Shown in pieces: positions 8,862 through 19,926 of a stretch of DNA of 64,000 nucleotides. The notes under the pieces are model-generated. The model did no database searches and was not told the origin of the DNA. It saw only the letters and a program-made list of their open reading frames with translations. Both the position numbers and the translations under genes were made by a program. Numbering within the stretch: the first letter of the stretch is position 1; each line of letters opens with the position of its first letter. Source of the DNA: Burkholderia cepacia (GTDB lineage Bacteria > Pseudomonadota > Gammaproteobacteria > Burkholderiales > Burkholderiaceae); contig NZ_LDWR01000017.1 of assembly GCF_001039005.1 (NCBI RefSeq), positions 148,804 to 212,803 on the forward strand, written 5' to 3'.

Positions 8862-9311
8862 TCAGTCCGGCGGCGGCAGCACGACCGTATCTTCCGGCCC
8901 GAGCACGCGCCCGTCCTGCGAGCGCAGCTCCAGTTTCCTGACGGGTAACCCGCTCTTCCGGTCGACGAGCAGCACGTGCGCCTCGTCCGGCTCGAAGAAG
9001 AAATCCTCACCCCACTGCCGCAGCGCGACGAGCAGCGGAAACAGGCCGCGCCCCTTCTCGGTCAGCTCGTATTCGTGATGCGCGCCGCCGTCCGCGGCCG
9101 GCACGATGTCCATGATCCCGTGCGCGACCAGGTTGCGCAAACGCGCCGCCAGGATGTTCTTCGCGAGGCCGAGGTTCTTCTGGAATTCACCGAACCGGCG
9201 CAACCCGTCGAATGCGTCGCGGACGATCAGCAGCGACCACCAATCGCCGATCGCGTCCAGCGGGCGGGCAACGCCGCATGGGGAATCCTCGTGCGTGGTT
9301 CGTCTGTTCAT
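8862..9311 (-). CDS. HxlR-family transcriptional regulator
   Basis: A 149-residue winged-helix protein. The HxlR hallmark is visible from the N-terminus: CGVARPLDAIGDWWSLLIVR (Cys near the N-terminus, then the WWSLLIVRD helix), FGEFQKNLGLAKNILAARL (recognition region) and HEYELTEKGRGLFPLLVALRQWG (wing and dimer helix). Such proteins are often redox or electrophile sensors through the N-terminal cysteine. The start at 9311 gives the usual family length, while longer in-frame starts would add a non-conserved leader; its ribosome site is weak. It is divergent from a dehalogenase-like hydrolase, and two near-identical palindromes lie between them, so it probably controls that gene. Confidence 0.88.
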   Translation of the reverse strand: MNRRTTHEDSPCGVARPLDAIGDWWSLLIVRDAFDGLRRFGEFQKNLGLAKNILAARLRNLVAHGIMDIVPAADGGAHHEYELTEKGRGLFPLLVALRQWGEDFFFEPDEAHVLLVDRKSGLPVRKLELRSQDGRVLGPEDTVVLPPPD

Positions 9312-9579
9312 CGATGCGTGTCGCGATGCCGGGCCCGGGATGCAGGCTGAACGGCGTTCGTTTCCGTTGATAAAGATGGTTTCAATATAAAACTCATTTG
9401 ATAAAAGATCAATCGCGTGAATCGGACTGTTCGCGATCGACGAACGGAGCGGACGTATCGGCCCGGATTGGTCCATTCATTCATACCGCATAGACCCTAA
9501 AACCTGACATTGCCCCCACCCATCGCCTCATGGCGCATCAACGACTCCGCCATCCAGCAGTTGGCCGGATCATCCTTCT

Positions 9580-9634
9580 GGTTGCAACTTGAAACTTCAT
9601 ATTCTACGCTTCCATTCGGTTTCAACTTGAAACC
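9580..9634. promoter_or_regulatory. Tandem palindromic operator between hxlR-type gene and hydrolase
   Basis: A perfect odd-centred palindrome GGTTTCAACTTGAAACC (9618-9634) and a near copy GGTTGCAACTTGAAACT (9580-9596) lie 38 bases apart centre to centre, just before the hydrolase start at 9665. Winged-helix HxlR dimers bind such sites. The nearby HxlR gene makes it the likely ligand. Overlap with a promoter could not be fixed. Confidence 0.6.
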
Positions 9635-9664
9635 AACTGATCCGACTACCCGAAGGAGCGCACG

Positions 9665-10588
9665 ATGATCCGGTCCGATGCCACATTCGACGGCACCTTT
9701 CCATTCGCCCCGCATTTCGACGACGCATCCGGTTTCCGGATGCATTACGTGGATGAAGGCCCGCGTGACGGCGAAACCGTCCTGTGCCTGCATGGCGAAC
9801 CTACATGGGGTTACTTGTTCCGCCACCTGGTTGCGGTGCTGAGTCCGTCGCACCGCGTCGTCGTCCCCGATCACATGGGATTCGGAAAAAGCGCCACGCC
9901 GCAAGGCCGCAGCTACTGGCTGCAGGACCACATCGACAACCTGGAGCGGTTCGTTCTCGCGCTCGACCTCGATCGCGTGACGCTCGTGATGCACGACTTC
10001 GGCGGCCCGGTCGGCATGGGGCTTGCCGCGCGTCACCCGGACCGGATCCGGCGCATCGTGTCGGCGAACGGACCGACGGCGTTCGGGCAGCCCGACCTTG
10101 CCGAACGTCTGGCCGCGAACGGACGCGATGCGCCGTGGTTCCAGTGGATCATGCGCGCGGCGGCGGACGACACGCTCGAAACGGTGCTCGGGCAACTCGG
10201 CTTCAACATCCTGAGCACGCTGAAGCTGAACGGCTTCGAGAATCACGCGATCATCAGCGATACGTGGATCGACGCGTACAGTGCGCCGTTCGCGCAACCG
10301 GCCGACTGTCTCGGCGCGATCGGATGGGCACGGGGGTTTGCCGACGGCGCGCACCGGTTCGAGGAACCCGATGCGGCGGCGCTGCGCGCGATACGCGCCA
10401 AACCTGCGCTCACGCTCTGGGGAGACGCCGATCGAACGCTCGGCGCCGAACACTTCCTGCCGCTCTTCACCGCGCTGTTTCCGTCCGCACCGGTCGAGCA
10501 GCTGGCGGGCGTCGGACACTACTGCTTCGAGGATGCGCCCGAAGCCATTGCGGCGCGGATCGCCGGATTCATCCGGACGACCGGCTGA
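9665..10588 (+). CDS. Haloalkane-dehalogenase-like alpha/beta hydrolase
   Basis: A 307-residue protein with the dehalogenase-type alpha/beta fold. Motifs: HGEPTWGYLFR (oxyanion region, with Trp48 in the place of the first halide-binding tryptophan), nucleophile elbow VMHDFGGPVG with Asp111 rather than Ser, acid region LTLWGDADR, and the catalytic His in GVGHYCFED. An aspartate nucleophile indicates a dehalogenase or a close relative (fluoroacetate dehalogenase, epoxide hydrolase). The residue after the nucleophile is Phe, where classical haloalkane dehalogenases have Trp, so one halide contact is missing. The true substrate is therefore open. Expression is probably controlled by the divergent HxlR protein through the tandem palindrome. 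Confidence 0.82.
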   Translation: MIRSDATFDGTFPFAPHFDDASGFRMHYVDEGPRDGETVLCLHGEPTWGYLFRHLVAVLSPSHRVVVPDHMGFGKSATPQGRSYWLQDHIDNLERFVLALDLDRVTLVMHDFGGPVGMGLAARHPDRIRRIVSANGPTAFGQPDLAERLAANGRDAPWFQWIMRAAADDTLETVLGQLGFNILSTLKLNGFENHAIISDTWIDAYSAPFAQPADCLGAIGWARGFADGAHRFEEPDAAALRAIRAKPALTLWGDADRTLGAEHFLPLFTALFPSAPVEQLAGVGHYCFEDAPEAIAARIAGFIRTTG

Positions 10589-10592
10589 GCGC

Positions 10593-10628
10593 GTTCCGCA
10601 GCCGGGTCAGTCCACCCGGCTGCGGAAC
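10593..10628. terminator. Long perfect hairpin between convergent genes
   Basis: GTTCCGCAGCCGGGT (10593-10607) and ACCCGGCTGCGGAAC (10614-10628) form a perfect 15-bp stem with a six-base loop, in the 84-base gap between the hydrolase and the convergent ggt gene. There is no T-run on either strand. It is most likely a bidirectional transcript-end structure. Confidence 0.5.
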
Positions 10629-10672
10629 GGCGTGCGCGGCCGCTGTCGCGAACGCGCACACGGCACTTCACG

Positions 10673-12394
<1,722 letters not shown>

Positions 12395-12793
12395 TGCATG
12401 TCCCCCATGTGGATCTCGTTCAGGCAGGAAAGGCGCCTGATCCGCTTATAGCCGCTGGCGCGCCGACGGCCATATACCGGTTTCGTAGTATAGGGGGACA
12501 AAAAGGGTCGAACACGCGGCGCGCCGCGAAAGCACATCGATTGTGTGCGCACGATCACACTGCAGTGCCGACGCAGGCATGCGGATCGGTCGAAATTGCA
12601 CGCGATGCGCGTCATCGCGCAATGCACAAAACAGAAAGTTGCAAACCTCGCTGCGTGCGACGCAGCACACGCAAAAAATCTGCGAACGAACCACCCGCTG
12701 CGCGGGCCGATCTGAGAAGATAGCGCCCCGCTTTCGCGCCGCATCATTTTCTTTCGTTCACGCGCCGCTTCACGTCTCTTCGTCTCGCTTCCT
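12395..12793. other. Intergenic region upstream of ggt
   Basis: About 400 bases without a convincing gene. On the minus strand a TATACT hexamer about 100 bases upstream of ggt (rc of 12492-12497) could be a -10 element, but no good -35 accompanies it. No repeat or RNA structure stands out. Confidence 0.4.
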
Positions 12794-13318
12794 ATGGCAT
12801 CACACAATGCGCATCATGCGTCCGGCTTCGCGGCCGGCGTCGCCGCCGCCGTTCTCGTTGCACAAACCGGCGGGACCGGCCCGTGGCACATGGGCCTGCT
12901 CGCCGCGTTCGTGGCCGGCATCGCCGGCGGCACCGCGCCCGACTGGCTCGAGGTCGCATGGTGGAGCCGCAAGCGCCGCCTGTGGATCACGCACCGCACC
13001 GTCACGCACTGGGGCATCGGTTGGGTCGCGCTGCTCGCGCTCGGGTGGCACGGGCTCACCCATCATCCGCATCCGCTGTGGGCAGCGCCGCTGTTCGGCT
13101 TCGCGTGCGGCGGCGTGATGCACCTGCTCGCCGACTGGCCGAACCCGCTCGGCGTGCCGTGGATCTGGCGGCGTCACTCGCTCAATCTGTGGAATAGCGG
13201 ACATTGCGACCTGATCGTGGTGGCCGCCGCATGGGGCGGCACGCTGTGGCTCGCGCAGTCGCTGTGGACGCGCGCGCCGCTGCTCGAACACTGGCTCGGC
13301 TGGTTGCATCGCGTGTAG
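12794..13318 (+). CDS. YdjM-like inner-membrane metal-dependent hydrolase (DUF457)
   Basis: A 174-residue membrane protein with about four hydrophobic segments. The family's His/Asp motifs are present: GTAPDWLEV (Asp), ITHRTVTHWG (two His, close to the HRxxTHS signature), HLLADWPNP (His/Asp) and NSGHCDLI. DUF457/YdjM proteins are predicted membrane-bound metal-dependent hydrolases with an unproven substrate; the E. coli member is LexA-regulated, but no LexA box was seen upstream here. It has no obvious operon partner, since ggt is on the other strand and the helicase begins 220 bases later. Confidence 0.75.
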   Translation: MASHNAHHASGFAAGVAAAVLVAQTGGTGPWHMGLLAAFVAGIAGGTAPDWLEVAWWSRKRRLWITHRTVTHWGIGWVALLALGWHGLTHHPHPLWAAPLFGFACGGVMHLLADWPNPLGVPWIWRRHSLNLWNSGHCDLIVVAAAWGGTLWLAQSLWTRAPLLEHWLGWLHRV

Positions 13319-13538
13319 TCGCGGTTCGGCGGGGGACCGAAGGCTGCCCGTGAATGTCCCTCGTGTCCCGCATGTCCATCACATCCGTTGAAAGCAGCGC
13401 GCGTGACCTCATCTGAAGGGTCGACCCACGTGCCCGGACAGCACGCGATGCCCGGCACGCACGCGCGACGTCTGGCACACTGACGATTCGATTCGCGTGC
13501 GATTCGTCCGCGCGCTCGCACCCCATTTCAACGCTCCG

Positions 13539-16500
13539 ATGGACGTCACAGTTACCCGCCCTGCCGCCAGTGCGCTCGATGTGTTCCACCCGGCCGTCGC
13601 CGCGTGGTTCCGTCGCACGTTCGCCGCACCGACCGGCGCGCAGGCGCTCGCGTGGCCGCACATCAAGGCCGGCAGGTCGACGCTCGTCGCCGCGCCGACC
13701 GGCTCGGGCAAGACACTCACCGCGTTCCTGTGCGCGATCGACGATCTGGTGCGCGATGCGCTGTCGCACGACGGCACGCTTCCCGATGCGACGCTCGTCG
13801 TCTACGTGTCGCCGCTGAAGGCGCTGTCGAACGACATCCACGTGAACCTCGACGCGCCGCTCGCCGGCATCGCCGAATCGCTCGCACAACTCGGCCTGCC
13901 GGTGCCGGCGATCCGCACCGCCGTGCGCACCGGCGACACGACGCAGGCCGAGCGCGCCGCGCTGCGCAAGCGCGCGCCGCACATCCTCGTCACGACGCCC
14001 GAGTCGCTGTACGTGCTGCTGTCGTCCGTGTCGGGGCGACAGATGCTGTCGAACGTGCGCTCGGTGATCGTCGACGAAATCCACGCGCTCGCATCCTCCA
14101 AGCGCGGCAGCCATCTCGCGCTGTCGCTCGAACGTCTCGACGCGCTGGCCGGCCGTGCGCTGCCGCGCATCGGGCTGTCGGCGACGCAAAAGCCGATCGA
14201 CGCAGTGGCGCGCTTCCTGGTCGGCGGCCCGGCCGACGCGCCACGCGACTGCACGATCGTCGACACCGGCCACACACGCGAGCGCGACCTCGCGCTCGAA
14301 CTGCCGAACGTGCCGCTCGAACCCGTGATGGCGACCGACGTGTGGGACCAGATCTACGACCGGATTGCGGGGCTCGCGGCCGCGCATCGCACGACGCTGG
14401 TGTTCATCAACACGCGCCGCACCGCCGAGCGCATGGCGCGCCATCTCGCCGACCGGATCGGCAAGGAAGCGATCGCCGCGCATCACGGCAGTCTCGCGAA
14501 GGAACACCGCTTCGACGCCGAGCAGCGCCTGAAGCGCGGCGAACTGAAGCTGCTCGTCGCGACCGCGTCGCTCGAACTCGGCATCGACATCGGCGACGTC
14601 GATCTCGTCTGCCAGGTCGGTTCGCCGCGCGGGATCGCGCCGTTCCTGCAGCGCGTCGGCCGCTCGGGACACCATGTCGGCGGTGTGCCGAAGGGCCGCC
14701 TGTTCCCGCTGTCGCGCGACGAACTCGTCGAATGCGCGGCGCTGCTCGATTGCGTGCAACGCGGCGAACTCGATGCATTGCGGATTCCCGAAGCGCCGCT
14801 CGACGTGCTCGCGCAGCAGATCGTCGCCGAAGTCGCGTGCGCGGAATGGCAGGAGGACGCGCTGTACGCCAGCTTCACGCGCGCGGCGCCGTACGCGCGC
14901 CTGACGCGCGAGCGCTTCGACGAAGTGATGAAGATGCTCGTCGAAGGCTTCACGAGCCGCCGCGGCGTGCGCGGCGCGTACCTGCATCGCGACGTGGTCG
15001 GCGGCACGGTGCGCGGGCGCCGCAACGCGATGATGACCGCGGCCACCTCGGGCGGCACGATCCCCGACATGGCCGACTACGCGGTGCTGCTCGAACCGCA
15101 GGGCATCCAGGTCGGCACCGTCAACGAGGATTTCGCGATCGAGAGCCTGGCCGGCGACGTGTTCCAGCTGGGCAACCAGTCGTACCGGATCATTCGTGTG
15201 GAAACGGGCCGCGTGCGCGTCGAGGACGCGCAGGGTCAGTCGCCGAACATTCCGTTCTGGCTCGGCGAGGCGCCGGGGCGCAGCGACGAGCTGTCGGCGG
15301 CGGTCGGCCGGCTACGTGCGCGACTCGACGGGCTGTTCGCCGACGGCGACCGGCAAGCCGACACCGGCGGACGCAAGCGCGCAGGCGGTAACGCGACGAG
15401 CAAGACAGCAGCGCAAGCGGGAGCCGCAGCAAGCACCGCCGAAAGCCGACTCGCGCCGGCGTTGCGCTGGCTCGTCGACGATCTCCGCCTGTCGCCCGAC
15501 GCCGCGCACCAGATCGCCGATTACCTCGCCCGCACGCGCGCCGCGCTCGGCGCGCTGCCGACGCAGGACACGCTCGTGATGGAGCGCTTCTTCGACGAAT
15601 CGGGCGGCACGCAGCTGGTGATCCATTCGCCGTTCGGCAGCCGCATCAACCGCGCATGGGGGCTCGCGCTGCGCAAGCGCTTCTGCCGCAGTTTCAACTT
15701 CGAGCTGCAGGCCGCCGCGACCGACGACGCGATCATCCTGTCGCTGTCGCTCGCGCACAGCTTCGCGCTCGACGAAGTGTGGCGCTACCTGCGTTCGGCC
15801 AGCGCCGAGCACGTGCTGGTGCAGGCGCTGCTCGACGCGCCGATGTTCGGCGTGCGCTGGCGCTGGAACGCGACGACCGCGCTCGCGCTGCCGCGCTTCA
15901 CCGGCGGCAAGCGCACCGCGCCGCAACTGCAGCGGATGAAGAGCGAGGATCTGCTCGCGACCGTGTTCCCGGATCAGGTCGCGTGCCTCGAGAACATCGT
16001 CGGCGAGCGCGAGATTCCGCATCATCCGCTCGTCGACCAGACGCTCGACGACTGCCTGCACGACGCGATGGACACCGACGGCTGGCTCGCGCTGCTGCGC
16101 CGGATCGAAAGCGGCGCGATCGAGCTCGTCGCGCGCGACCTGCCCGCGCCGTCGCCGCTCGCGGCCGAGATCCTGAATGCCAAACCGTACGCGTTCCTCG
16201 ACGATGCGCCGCTCGAAGAGCGTCGCACGCAGGCCGTGCAGTCGCGCCGCTGGAGCGATCCCGAATCGGCCGACGATCTTGGCGCGCTCGACGCCGACGC
16301 GATCGACGCGGTGCGCGACGAGGCATGGCCGCTCGTGCGCGACGCCGACGAAATGCACGACGCGCTGCTCACGCTTGCGTGCGTCGCCGACAGCGAAGCG
16401 CAAGCCCACGATGGCTGGCCCGACCGGCTCACGGAACTCGCCGAACGCCGCCGCGCGACGCAACTCGTCGCGCCGGGCGGCGCCGCGCTGTGGGTGCCGG

Positions 16501-17981
16501 TCGAACGGCTCGTGTGCGTGCGCGCGCTGCATCCCGACGCGCGCACCGCGCCGGCGCTCAAGGTGCCGGCCGCCTGCGCACAGCCGTGGGAAGCGGATGC
16601 CGCGCTAATCGACGTGATCCGCGCGCGACTCACCGGATTCGGACCGCTTGCGCTCGACGCGATCGCGACGCCGCTCGGCCTGCCGCCTGCGTCGGTCGCG
16701 ACAGCCCTCGCGGCGCTGGAGCGCGAAGGTTATGTGATGCGCGGCCGGTTCACGCCGGGCGCGACGACGGACGAATGGTGCGAACGGCACCTGCTCGCCC
16801 GCATTCATCGTTATACGGTGAAGCGGCTGCGCCGAGAGATCGAACCGGTCGAGCGCGCCGATTTCATGCGCTTCCTGTTCCACTGGCAACACCTGACGCC
16901 CGACACGCGCGGCACCGGCCGCGATGCACTCGCGGCCGTGGTCGAACAACTCGAAGGCTTCGAGGCCGCGGCGAGCGCGTGGGAAGACGCGCTGCTGCCC
17001 GCGCGGCTCACCGACTACATGGCGGGCGGCCTCGACGAGCTGTGCCGCTCGGGCAAACTCGTGTGGACGCGTATCGGCGCGCCGGCGCGCGCGGCCGGCA
17101 CGCCCGTGAAGACGACGCCGATCGTGCTGCTGCCGCGCCGCCACCTCGCCGCCTGGCAGGCGCTGCGCGACCCTGACGCGCAACCGGCACTGTCCGCGCG
17201 AGCCACGCAGGTGCGCGATGCACTCGCCGCGCACGGTGCGATGTTCTTCGATGCGCTGCTCGACGATCTGCACATACTGCCCGTCGAACTCGAACAGGCG
17301 CTCGGCGAACTCGTGTCGGCCGGCCTCGTGAATGCGGACAGCTACGCGGGCCTGCGCGCGCTGCTGAAGCCGGCCGTCAAGCGCAGCGCGACCTATGCGC
17401 CGCGCACGCGGCGCGGCGGCGCGCTGATCGGCGGGATGGACGACGCCGGCCGCTGGGCGCTCGTGCAGCGCCACGCGCCGCTGGACGATGCACCGGCGCC
17501 GAAACGCGGCCCCGCCGCGACCGATCCGGACGCGCTCGAACACATCGCGTGGACGCTGCTGCGCCGCTACGGCGTCGTGTTCTGGCGGCTGCTCGAACGC
17601 GAGGCCGACTGGCTGCCGAGCTGGCGCGAACTCGTGCGCGTGCTGCAGCGCCTCGAAGCACGCGGCGAGATTCGCGGCGGGCGCTTCGTCGCCGGGCTCG
17701 CGGGCGAGCAGTTCGCGCTGCCCGAGGCGATCCCGATCCTGCGCGAGCTGCGGCGGCAACCGGGTGACGGACAGTACGTCTGCGTGACGGGCGCCGACCC
17801 GCTGAATCTCGCCGGCACGCTGCTGCCCGGCGACAAGGTGCCGGCGCTGGCCGGCAATCGCGTGCTGTTCCGCGACGGCGTGCCCGTCGCATCGCTCGTA
17901 TCGGGGACGTTCCACTACGCGCCCGAGCTGTCGCCCGCCGCGCGCGAGGATGCGCGCCTGCGGCTCGCGCGCCACTGCTGA
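13539..17981 (+). CDS. lhr: Large DEAD/DEAH-box helicase, Lhr family
   Basis: A 1480-residue helicase from the ATG at 13539 (an in-frame GTG at 13497 is possible; neither has a strong ribosome site). RecA-like domain 1 carries Walker A APTGSGKT (52-59), motif Ib/II TTPESLYVLL and VDEIHA (DEIH at 179-182), and motif III LSATQ. Domain 2 carries LVFINTRRTAERMARHLADR, the LVATASLELGIDIGDVDLV block and the QRVGRSGH motif VI. After the winged-helix and Lhr core comes a long C-terminal extension of about 650 residues, giving the size of the bacterial Lhr proteins (about 1500). Lhr proteins are ssDNA-dependent 3'-5' helicases linked to DNA repair. A lysine/alanine-rich linker sits near residues 605-635. 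Transcription is monocistronic by layout. Confidence 0.93.
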   Translation: MDVTVTRPAASALDVFHPAVAAWFRRTFAAPTGAQALAWPHIKAGRSTLVAAPTGSGKTLTAFLCAIDDLVRDALSHDGTLPDATLVVYVSPLKALSNDIHVNLDAPLAGIAESLAQLGLPVPAIRTAVRTGDTTQAERAALRKRAPHILVTTPESLYVLLSSVSGRQMLSNVRSVIVDEIHALASSKRGSHLALSLERLDALAGRALPRIGLSATQKPIDAVARFLVGGPADAPRDCTIVDTGHTRERDLALELPNVPLEPVMATDVWDQIYDRIAGLAAAHRTTLVFINTRRTAERMARHLADRIGKEAIAAHHGSLAKEHRFDAEQRLKRGELKLLVATASLELGIDIGDVDLVCQVGSPRGIAPFLQRVGRSGHHVGGVPKGRLFPLSRDELVECAALLDCVQRGELDALRIPEAPLDVLAQQIVAEVACAEWQEDALYASFTRAAPYARLTRERFDEVMKMLVEGFTSRRGVRGAYLHRDVVGGTVRGRRNAMMTAATSGGTIPDMADYAVLLEPQGIQVGTVNEDFAIESLAGDVFQLGNQSYRIIRVETGRVRVEDAQGQSPNIPFWLGEAPGRSDELSAAVGRLRARLDGLFADGDRQADTGGRKRAGGNATSKTAAQAGAAASTAESRLAPALRWLVDDLRLSPDAAHQIADYLARTRAALGALPTQDTLVMERFFDESGGTQLVIHSPFGSRINRAWGLALRKRFCRSFNFELQAAATDDAIILSLSLAHSFALDEVWRYLRSASAEHVLVQALLDAPMFGVRWRWNATTALALPRFTGGKRTAPQLQRMKSEDLLATVFPDQVACLENIVGEREIPHHPLVDQTLDDCLHDAMDTDGWLALLRRIESGAIELVARDLPAPSPLAAEILNAKPYAFLDDAPLEERRTQAVQSRRWSDPESADDLGALDADAIDAVRDEAWPLVRDADEMHDALLTLACVADSEAQAHDGWPDRLTELAERRRATQLVAPGGAALWVPVERLVCVRALHPDARTAPALKVPAACAQPWEADAALIDVIRARLTGFGPLALDAIATPLGLPPASVATALAALEREGYVMRGRFTPGATTDEWCERHLLARIHRYTVKRLRREIEPVERADFMRFLFHWQHLTPDTRGTGRDALAAVVEQLEGFEAAASAWEDALLPARLTDYMAGGLDELCRSGKLVWTRIGAPARAAGTPVKTTPIVLLPRRHLAAWQALRDPDAQPALSARATQVRDALAAHGAMFFDALLDDLHILPVELEQALGELVSAGLVNADSYAGLRALLKPAVKRSATYAPRTRRGGALIGGMDDAGRWALVQRHAPLDDAPAPKRGPAATDPDALEHIAWTLLRRYGVVFWRLLEREADWLPSWRELVRVLQRLEARGEIRGGRFVAGLAGEQFALPEAIPILRELRRQPGDGQYVCVTGADPLNLAGTLLPGDKVPALAGNRVLFRDGVPVASLVSGTFHYAPELSPAAREDARLRLARHC

Positions 17982-18037
17982 CACCGACTGACACGCGGCG
18001 CCGCGCAGACTACTGATCGCCGGGCCGCGCTGCCGTC

Positions 18038-18061
18038 ATCGTTCGGGTAGCATCGAACGAT
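18038..18061. promoter_or_regulatory. Inverted repeat upstream of the APC permease
   Basis: ATCGTTCG (18038-18045) and CGAACGAT (18054-18061) form a perfect 8-bp inverted repeat with an 8-base spacer, 56 bases before the permease start. The layout fits an operator. The binding protein is unknown and no regulator gene adjoins. Confidence 0.4.
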
Positions 18062-18116
18062 TGACCGCGCGGGCTCCCGCGTCCGAACAAAACAACACTT
18101 CCGGAGACTGCCGCCG

Positions 18117-19391
18117 ATGCCTTCGCATGTCGATTCGCCCACCACCCATCACGCCGGCTCGCTGACGATTTTCCAGGGCGCCGCGCTGTATATCGGCGCG
18201 GTGCTCGGCACCGGCGTGATCGCGTTGCCCGCGCTGGCCGCCGAGGTCGCGGGCCCCGCGTCGCTGCTTGCGTGGGCCGCGCTCGTCGTGCTGTCCGGGC
18301 CGCTCGCGGCCACCTTCGCCGCACTCGGTGCGCGCTATCCCGACGCGGGCGGCGTATCGACCTACGCGCGGCGCGCATTCGGACCGAAAGCAGCGGCGAT
18401 CGTCGGCTGGTGCTTCTACTTTGCGGTGCCGGCCGGCGCGCCGGCTGCCGCGATGTTCGGCGGCGCGTACGTCGCGGCCGTCACGGGCGGCGGGCATACG
18501 ACGATCATCGTCACGGCCGCCGCGCTGATTGCGACCGTGTCGGCCGCGAATGCATTCGGCGTTACCGTATCGGGCCGCATGCAGCTCGTGTTGTCCGCGC
18601 TGCTGGTCACGCTGCTGCTCGCCGCGGTGTTCGCGTCCGCACCCCATGCGCGCACCGCGAACCTGCATCCGTTCGCGCCGCACGGCTGGCTCGCGGTCGG
18701 CCAGGCCGCCGCGCTGCTCGTGTGGAGCTTCGCGGGCTGGGAGGCGATCACGCATCTCGCCGCCGAATTCCGCCGGCCCGCGCACGACATGCCGCGCTCG
18801 GCCGGCATCGCGGTCGTGGTCGTCGGGTTCCTGTATCTGTCGGTTGCCGCCGCGAGCGTGATGGTGCTCGGGCCGTCCGCGGGCGCATCGGGCGCGCCGC
18901 TCGGCGAACTGATCGCGGGCGGCATCGGCGGTCACGCGCAGGTGCTGGCCGCCGCGGCCGCGGTGCTGCTCACGCTCGGCACGATGAACGCGTATTTCGC
19001 GGGCGCGGCCAAGCTCGGCGCGGCGCTTGGGCGCGACGGCGCGTTGCCTGCGTGGCTCGCGCAAGGCAGCCAGGTCGGCGGCGTCCCGCGCCGCAGCCTC
19101 GGTGTGATCGCCGTGCTCGCGGCCGTCGCGCTGGCCGCGACGATCATCTCGGACGTCGGACCGAAACCGCTCGTGCTCGTCACGTCCGGATGCTTCGTGA
19201 TGGTGTATGGGCTCGGCGCGGCTGCCGCGCTGAAATTGCTGCCGCGCGGCGGCATCGCTTACCGCTGCGCATGGATTTCGCTGGTCGCGGTCGCCGGGCT
19301 GTTCCTGACGACCGGATGGTATTTGCTGTGCCCGCTGCTGCTCGCGGGCGGTGCGCTGCTGTATCTGCAGGTGAGCGGATCGCGCAAATGA
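18117..19391 (+). CDS. APC-superfamily amino-acid permease (YjeH-like)
   Basis: A 424-residue integral membrane protein with about 12 hydrophobic segments. The N-terminal helix 1 motif GAALYIGAVLGTGVIALPALAA carries the unwound G-x-G region typical of APC transporters, and the helix 6 region is LLVWSFAGWEAITHLAAEFR. It most resembles YjeH-type exporters of methionine and branched-chain amino acids, but direction and substrate cannot be read from sequence. It begins ATG at 18117 after the lhr gene, and an inverted repeat lies in the 135-base gap. No biosynthetic or catabolic neighbour indicates the substrate. Confidence 0.82.
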   Translation: MPSHVDSPTTHHAGSLTIFQGAALYIGAVLGTGVIALPALAAEVAGPASLLAWAALVVLSGPLAATFAALGARYPDAGGVSTYARRAFGPKAAAIVGWCFYFAVPAGAPAAAMFGGAYVAAVTGGGHTTIIVTAAALIATVSAANAFGVTVSGRMQLVLSALLVTLLLAAVFASAPHARTANLHPFAPHGWLAVGQAAALLVWSFAGWEAITHLAAEFRRPAHDMPRSAGIAVVVVGFLYLSVAAASVMVLGPSAGASGAPLGELIAGGIGGHAQVLAAAAAVLLTLGTMNAYFAGAAKLGAALGRDGALPAWLAQGSQVGGVPRRSLGVIAVLAAVALAATIISDVGPKPLVLVTSGCFVMVYGLGAAAALKLLPRGGIAYRCAWISLVAVAGLFLTTGWYLLCPLLLAGGALLYLQVSGSRK

Positions 19392-19556
19392 CGCGGCGCA
19401 GGTGACCCGGCGTGTGCACTTGGGCCGATGCCCGCTCGTGCGCGGCAACGCGCCGGTGAATCGCAAACCGAGCGCAGGCCGAATCACCGCACAATTCGCC
19501 GCACGCATCGCGCGGACGGTCGCCGCAAGCCGACCGCGCGCCGATTCGTCACGCCG

Positions 19557-19853
19557 TCAGGCCGACACCAGCTCGAAGCTGAGCCGTTTGCCGAGCGCGG
19601 TGGCCGCGCTCGCGAGCGTCGCCAGCGTGAGGCTCGTGTCGGTTTCGTCGAGCAGCCGGTTGAGCGCGGCACGGCTGGTTTTCATCCGCGCGGCCATCGC
19701 GGTTTTCGTGATGTGCTGCGCCTTCATTTCCTGCCCGATCTGCCAAGCGATCACGCGCTTGATCGCGGTGGCGGTGGCCGCTTCGAGATTGCCGTCCTCC
19801 TCGAGGAAGGCATCGAAGTCGCTGCCGATATGCGGATTGTTCGTGCTCGTCAT
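19557..19853 (-). CDS. HTH antitoxin of a type II toxin-antitoxin pair (HigA-like)
   Basis: A 98-residue protein. The C-terminal half is an XRE helix-turn-helix: KTAMAARMKTSRAALNRLLD, then SLTLATLASAATALGKRLSFEL. The N-terminal 30 residues are acidic (GSDFDAFLEEDGNLEAAT) and probably form the toxin-neutralising part. It follows the toxin gene after a 73-base gap on the same strand. The order toxin-antitoxin is the HigBA order, the reverse of most type II systems. It is expected to repress its own promoter; an inverted repeat lies just upstream of the toxin start. Confidence 0.85.
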   Translation of the reverse strand: MTSTNNPHIGSDFDAFLEEDGNLEAATATAIKRVIAWQIGQEMKAQHITKTAMAARMKTSRAALNRLLDETDTSLTLATLASAATALGKRLSFELVSA

Positions 19854-19926
19854 GTCGTACTCCAGTGCATGGCGTTGCCGGTTGCCCGACCGTCGAGGAC
19901 GGTACGTTCCGGCACAACCGGGAAAT

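Noticed and set aside
12395..12793. Small genes in the ggt upstream gap
   Set aside because: Open frames there have no ribosome site, no motif and atypical codon use.
13182..14987. 601-codon minus-strand frame over the Lhr gene
   Set aside because: Low-complexity Arg/Ala/Glu composition, no domain, and complete overlap with the conserved helicase core.
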